Source: Pseudomonadota bacterium | Lineage (GTDB): Bacteria; Pseudomonadota; Alphaproteobacteria; Rhizobiales; Phreatobacteraceae | Assembly (NCBI GenBank): GCA_023416965.1 | Contig: JAEZGJ010000143.1 | Coordinates: forward strand, 1 to 7,553 | Direction of reading: 5' to 3' | Length of the DNA: 7,553 nucleotides | In this document: positions 6,296 to 7,553 of the stretch, one piece after another | Position numbering within the stretch: position 1 is the stretch's first letter | Layout: each line of letters begins with the position of its first letter | Made by a program: the position numbers and the translations under genes | The notes under the pieces: model-generated | Databases searched by the model: none | What the model was told of the DNA's origin: nothing | What the model saw: only the letters and a program-made list of their open reading frames with translations

Positions 6296-7553
6296 TCAGC
6301 CACGGCGGCGCGAGCGGGCCGGCGGCTGCAGCCAGCGCAGCGCCTGGTCGGCCGCCCGCTCGCCGGAGGCGAAGGCGCCGCCGACCGTGCCCCAGAGGCC
6401 CTCGTCGGTGGCCTCCCCGGCGAAGAGGATTCGCTGCCCCACGGGTTCGGCGAGCCGCAGGCGCTGCCCGGTGGCCCCGGGACCTGCCACCGACCAGGCG
6501 CCGCGGACGAAGGGGTCGGTCACCCAGGAGGTGACGTGGACCTCGCCCATGGCGCGGCGCGCCTGCGGGCCGAATTCGTTGCCCACAAACTCCGCGGCGA
6601 AGGCCTTCATGGGCGCCTGGCCCGCCGTGGCGAGGTCGCGGGCGAAATTGCCGCCGACGTCGAGATACCACCAGTCGGAGCCGCCGATCCGGGCGAGCGG
6701 CTTGGCGGTCGCGGCTGTGTCGGCCTTGACGACGAAGGGCTCGTCCGGCCCCGCCTCCATGGGATTGCCGGGCAGGTGGACGATGAGATGCTCGTAGGCG
6801 CCGCAGGTGAGCGCCGCGATCGCATCGGCCTGGCGCTTCGGCAGGGCCGGCGCGAAGCGGATGGTGCCGGCGGCGAGGACGGCGGTGGAGGCTGTGACGA
6901 TGGCGGCGCGGGCGCGGATCGTGCCGGCGGGCGTCTCCACCGCGACGCCCCTGCCCGACCAGTCGATCCGGGTCACCGCCGTGGACAGGCGGACCGGCAG
7001 GCCCTCGGCGAGCTTCGCCAGGATGGCGCCGTAGCTCTGGCGGCAGAAGAGGTCGCGGGTCTCGATGGCGTTGTAGAAATCGACGCAGGAAATCTCGGCA
7101 ATCTCCTTGCCGGAATCCCAGGCCCCCTTGAGGAAGGCGATCGTCGCCTGCCAGTCCCTGAGATTGGTCGGCATGGCGGCGGCGAGCGAGATCTCCCGGC
7201 CCGCCTCGCCGGCGTCGAGGATGGCGCGCTGGGCGCGGGTCAGGGCCGAGGCATAGGCCTCCCACTCGCCCTCGCGCGGGCGCCGGCCCTTGATGAGGAG
7301 GCGGGCGCGCTCGGGATCGTCGTAGAGCTGGAAGCCGGCCGCGCGGGCCAGCGGCACCAGCGGATTGTCCTCGGGGGCATGGATCCAGTGGGCCCCGAGA
7401 TCCATCGGCATGCCGAAATGGACGGTGTCGGCGATGCAGCGGCCGCCGGGCCGGTCCTTGGCCTCGAGGACGATGACGCTGCGGCCTGCGGCGATCAGCC
7501 TGCGCGCGGCGGCGATGCCGGCGGCACCCGCGCCGACCACCACCACGTCGGCC
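6296..7553 (-). CDS. Flavin-containing amine oxidase family protein (5' end outside window)
   Basis: The visible 418 residues form an FAD-dependent amine oxidase of the monoamine/polyamine oxidase fold. At the very start is the Rossmann motif VVVVGAGAAGIAAARRL, then VIVLEAKDRPGGR. The C-terminal part has SWVTDPFVRGAWSVAGPG and the FAD-closing block ILFAGEATDEGLWGTVGGAF followed by ASGERAA, all standard for the family. The frame runs off the right edge. Because the dinucleotide motif normally lies within the first few to ~40 residues, little is missing, although an export signal could be. Such enzymes oxidise amines to imines with O2 and release H2O2 and an aldehyde after hydrolysis. The substrate (polyamine, aromatic amine, amino acid or other) cannot be read from sequence. 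The protein ends in a basic tail, PPARSRRRG. The next gene on this strand is tadD-like, 77 bp away; a functional link is not evident. Confidence 0.93.
   Translation of the reverse strand, partial: ADVVVVGAGAAGIAAARRLIAAGRSVIVLEAKDRPGGRCIADTVHFGMPMDLGAHWIHAPEDNPLVPLARAAGFQLYDDPERARLLIKGRRPREGEWEAYASALTRAQRAILDAGEAGREISLAAAMPTNLRDWQATIAFLKGAWDSGKEIAEISCVDFYNAIETRDLFCRQSYGAILAKLAEGLPVRLSTAVTRIDWSGRGVAVETPAGTIRARAAIVTASTAVLAAGTIRFAPALPKRQADAIAALTCGAYEHLIVHLPGNPMEAGPDEPFVVKADTAATAKPLARIGGSDWWYLDVGGNFARDLATAGQAPMKAFAAEFVGNEFGPQARRAMGEVHVTSWVTDPFVRGAWSVAGPGATGQRLRLAEPVGQRILFAGEATDEGLWGTVGGAFASGERAADQALRWLQPPARSRRRG

Noticed and set aside
5367..7265. A continuous 632-codon minus-strand frame suggesting a larger fusion protein ending in the TPR region
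   Set aside because: The upstream part overlaps the amine oxidase in another frame and reads as Arg/Pro-rich noise. The lipoprotein signal and ribosome site fix the start at 6218.

Overview
This is a high-GC chromosomal window from what looks like an alphaproteobacterium, probably a Hyphomicrobiales (Rhizobiales) relative. The evidence is the strong G/C third-position bias, the ATP-dependent PEP carboxykinase and TadD-type lipoprotein sequences, and GC-rich palindromic repeats in the intergenic DNA. The genus cannot be fixed from the sequence alone.

Layout from left to right. Positions 1-1752 hold three plus-strand genes in an apparent operon: the 3' part of eutC (ethanolamine ammonia-lyase small subunit), sfsA, and a single-hotdog MaoC-family dehydratase. 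A non-coding gap at 1753-2057 carries two inverted copies of a palindromic repeat and separates these from a convergent minus-strand pair. That pair is a radical-SAM lysine 2,3-aminomutase-like gene followed by a very small PhnA-domain gene, with only 5 bp between them. A divergent intergenic region of about 270 bp (3335-3603) separates this pair from pckA, a complete plus-strand PEP carboxykinase gene that uses a TTG start. A strong hairpin with T runs on both strands lies beyond pckA and can serve both pckA and the convergent gene after it. The right part holds two minus-strand genes: a flavin amine oxidase whose 5' end is off the window, and downstream of it a TadD-like TPR lipoprotein.

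Functionally the window is mostly core and peripheral metabolism: ethanolamine breakdown, a CoA-thioester hydratase-like enzyme, gluconeogenesis, and an amine-oxidising flavoenzyme. It also has a possible EF-P modification enzyme and a pilus-assembly lipoprotein. I see no mobile element, RNA gene, CRISPR array or defence system, and no convincing undescribed system. The points most worth a second look are the aminomutase/PhnA pair, a MaoC enzyme with Asn where the family usually has its catalytic Asp, the inverted repeat pair, and a 14-bp AT-rich perfect palindrome upstream of the tadD-like gene.
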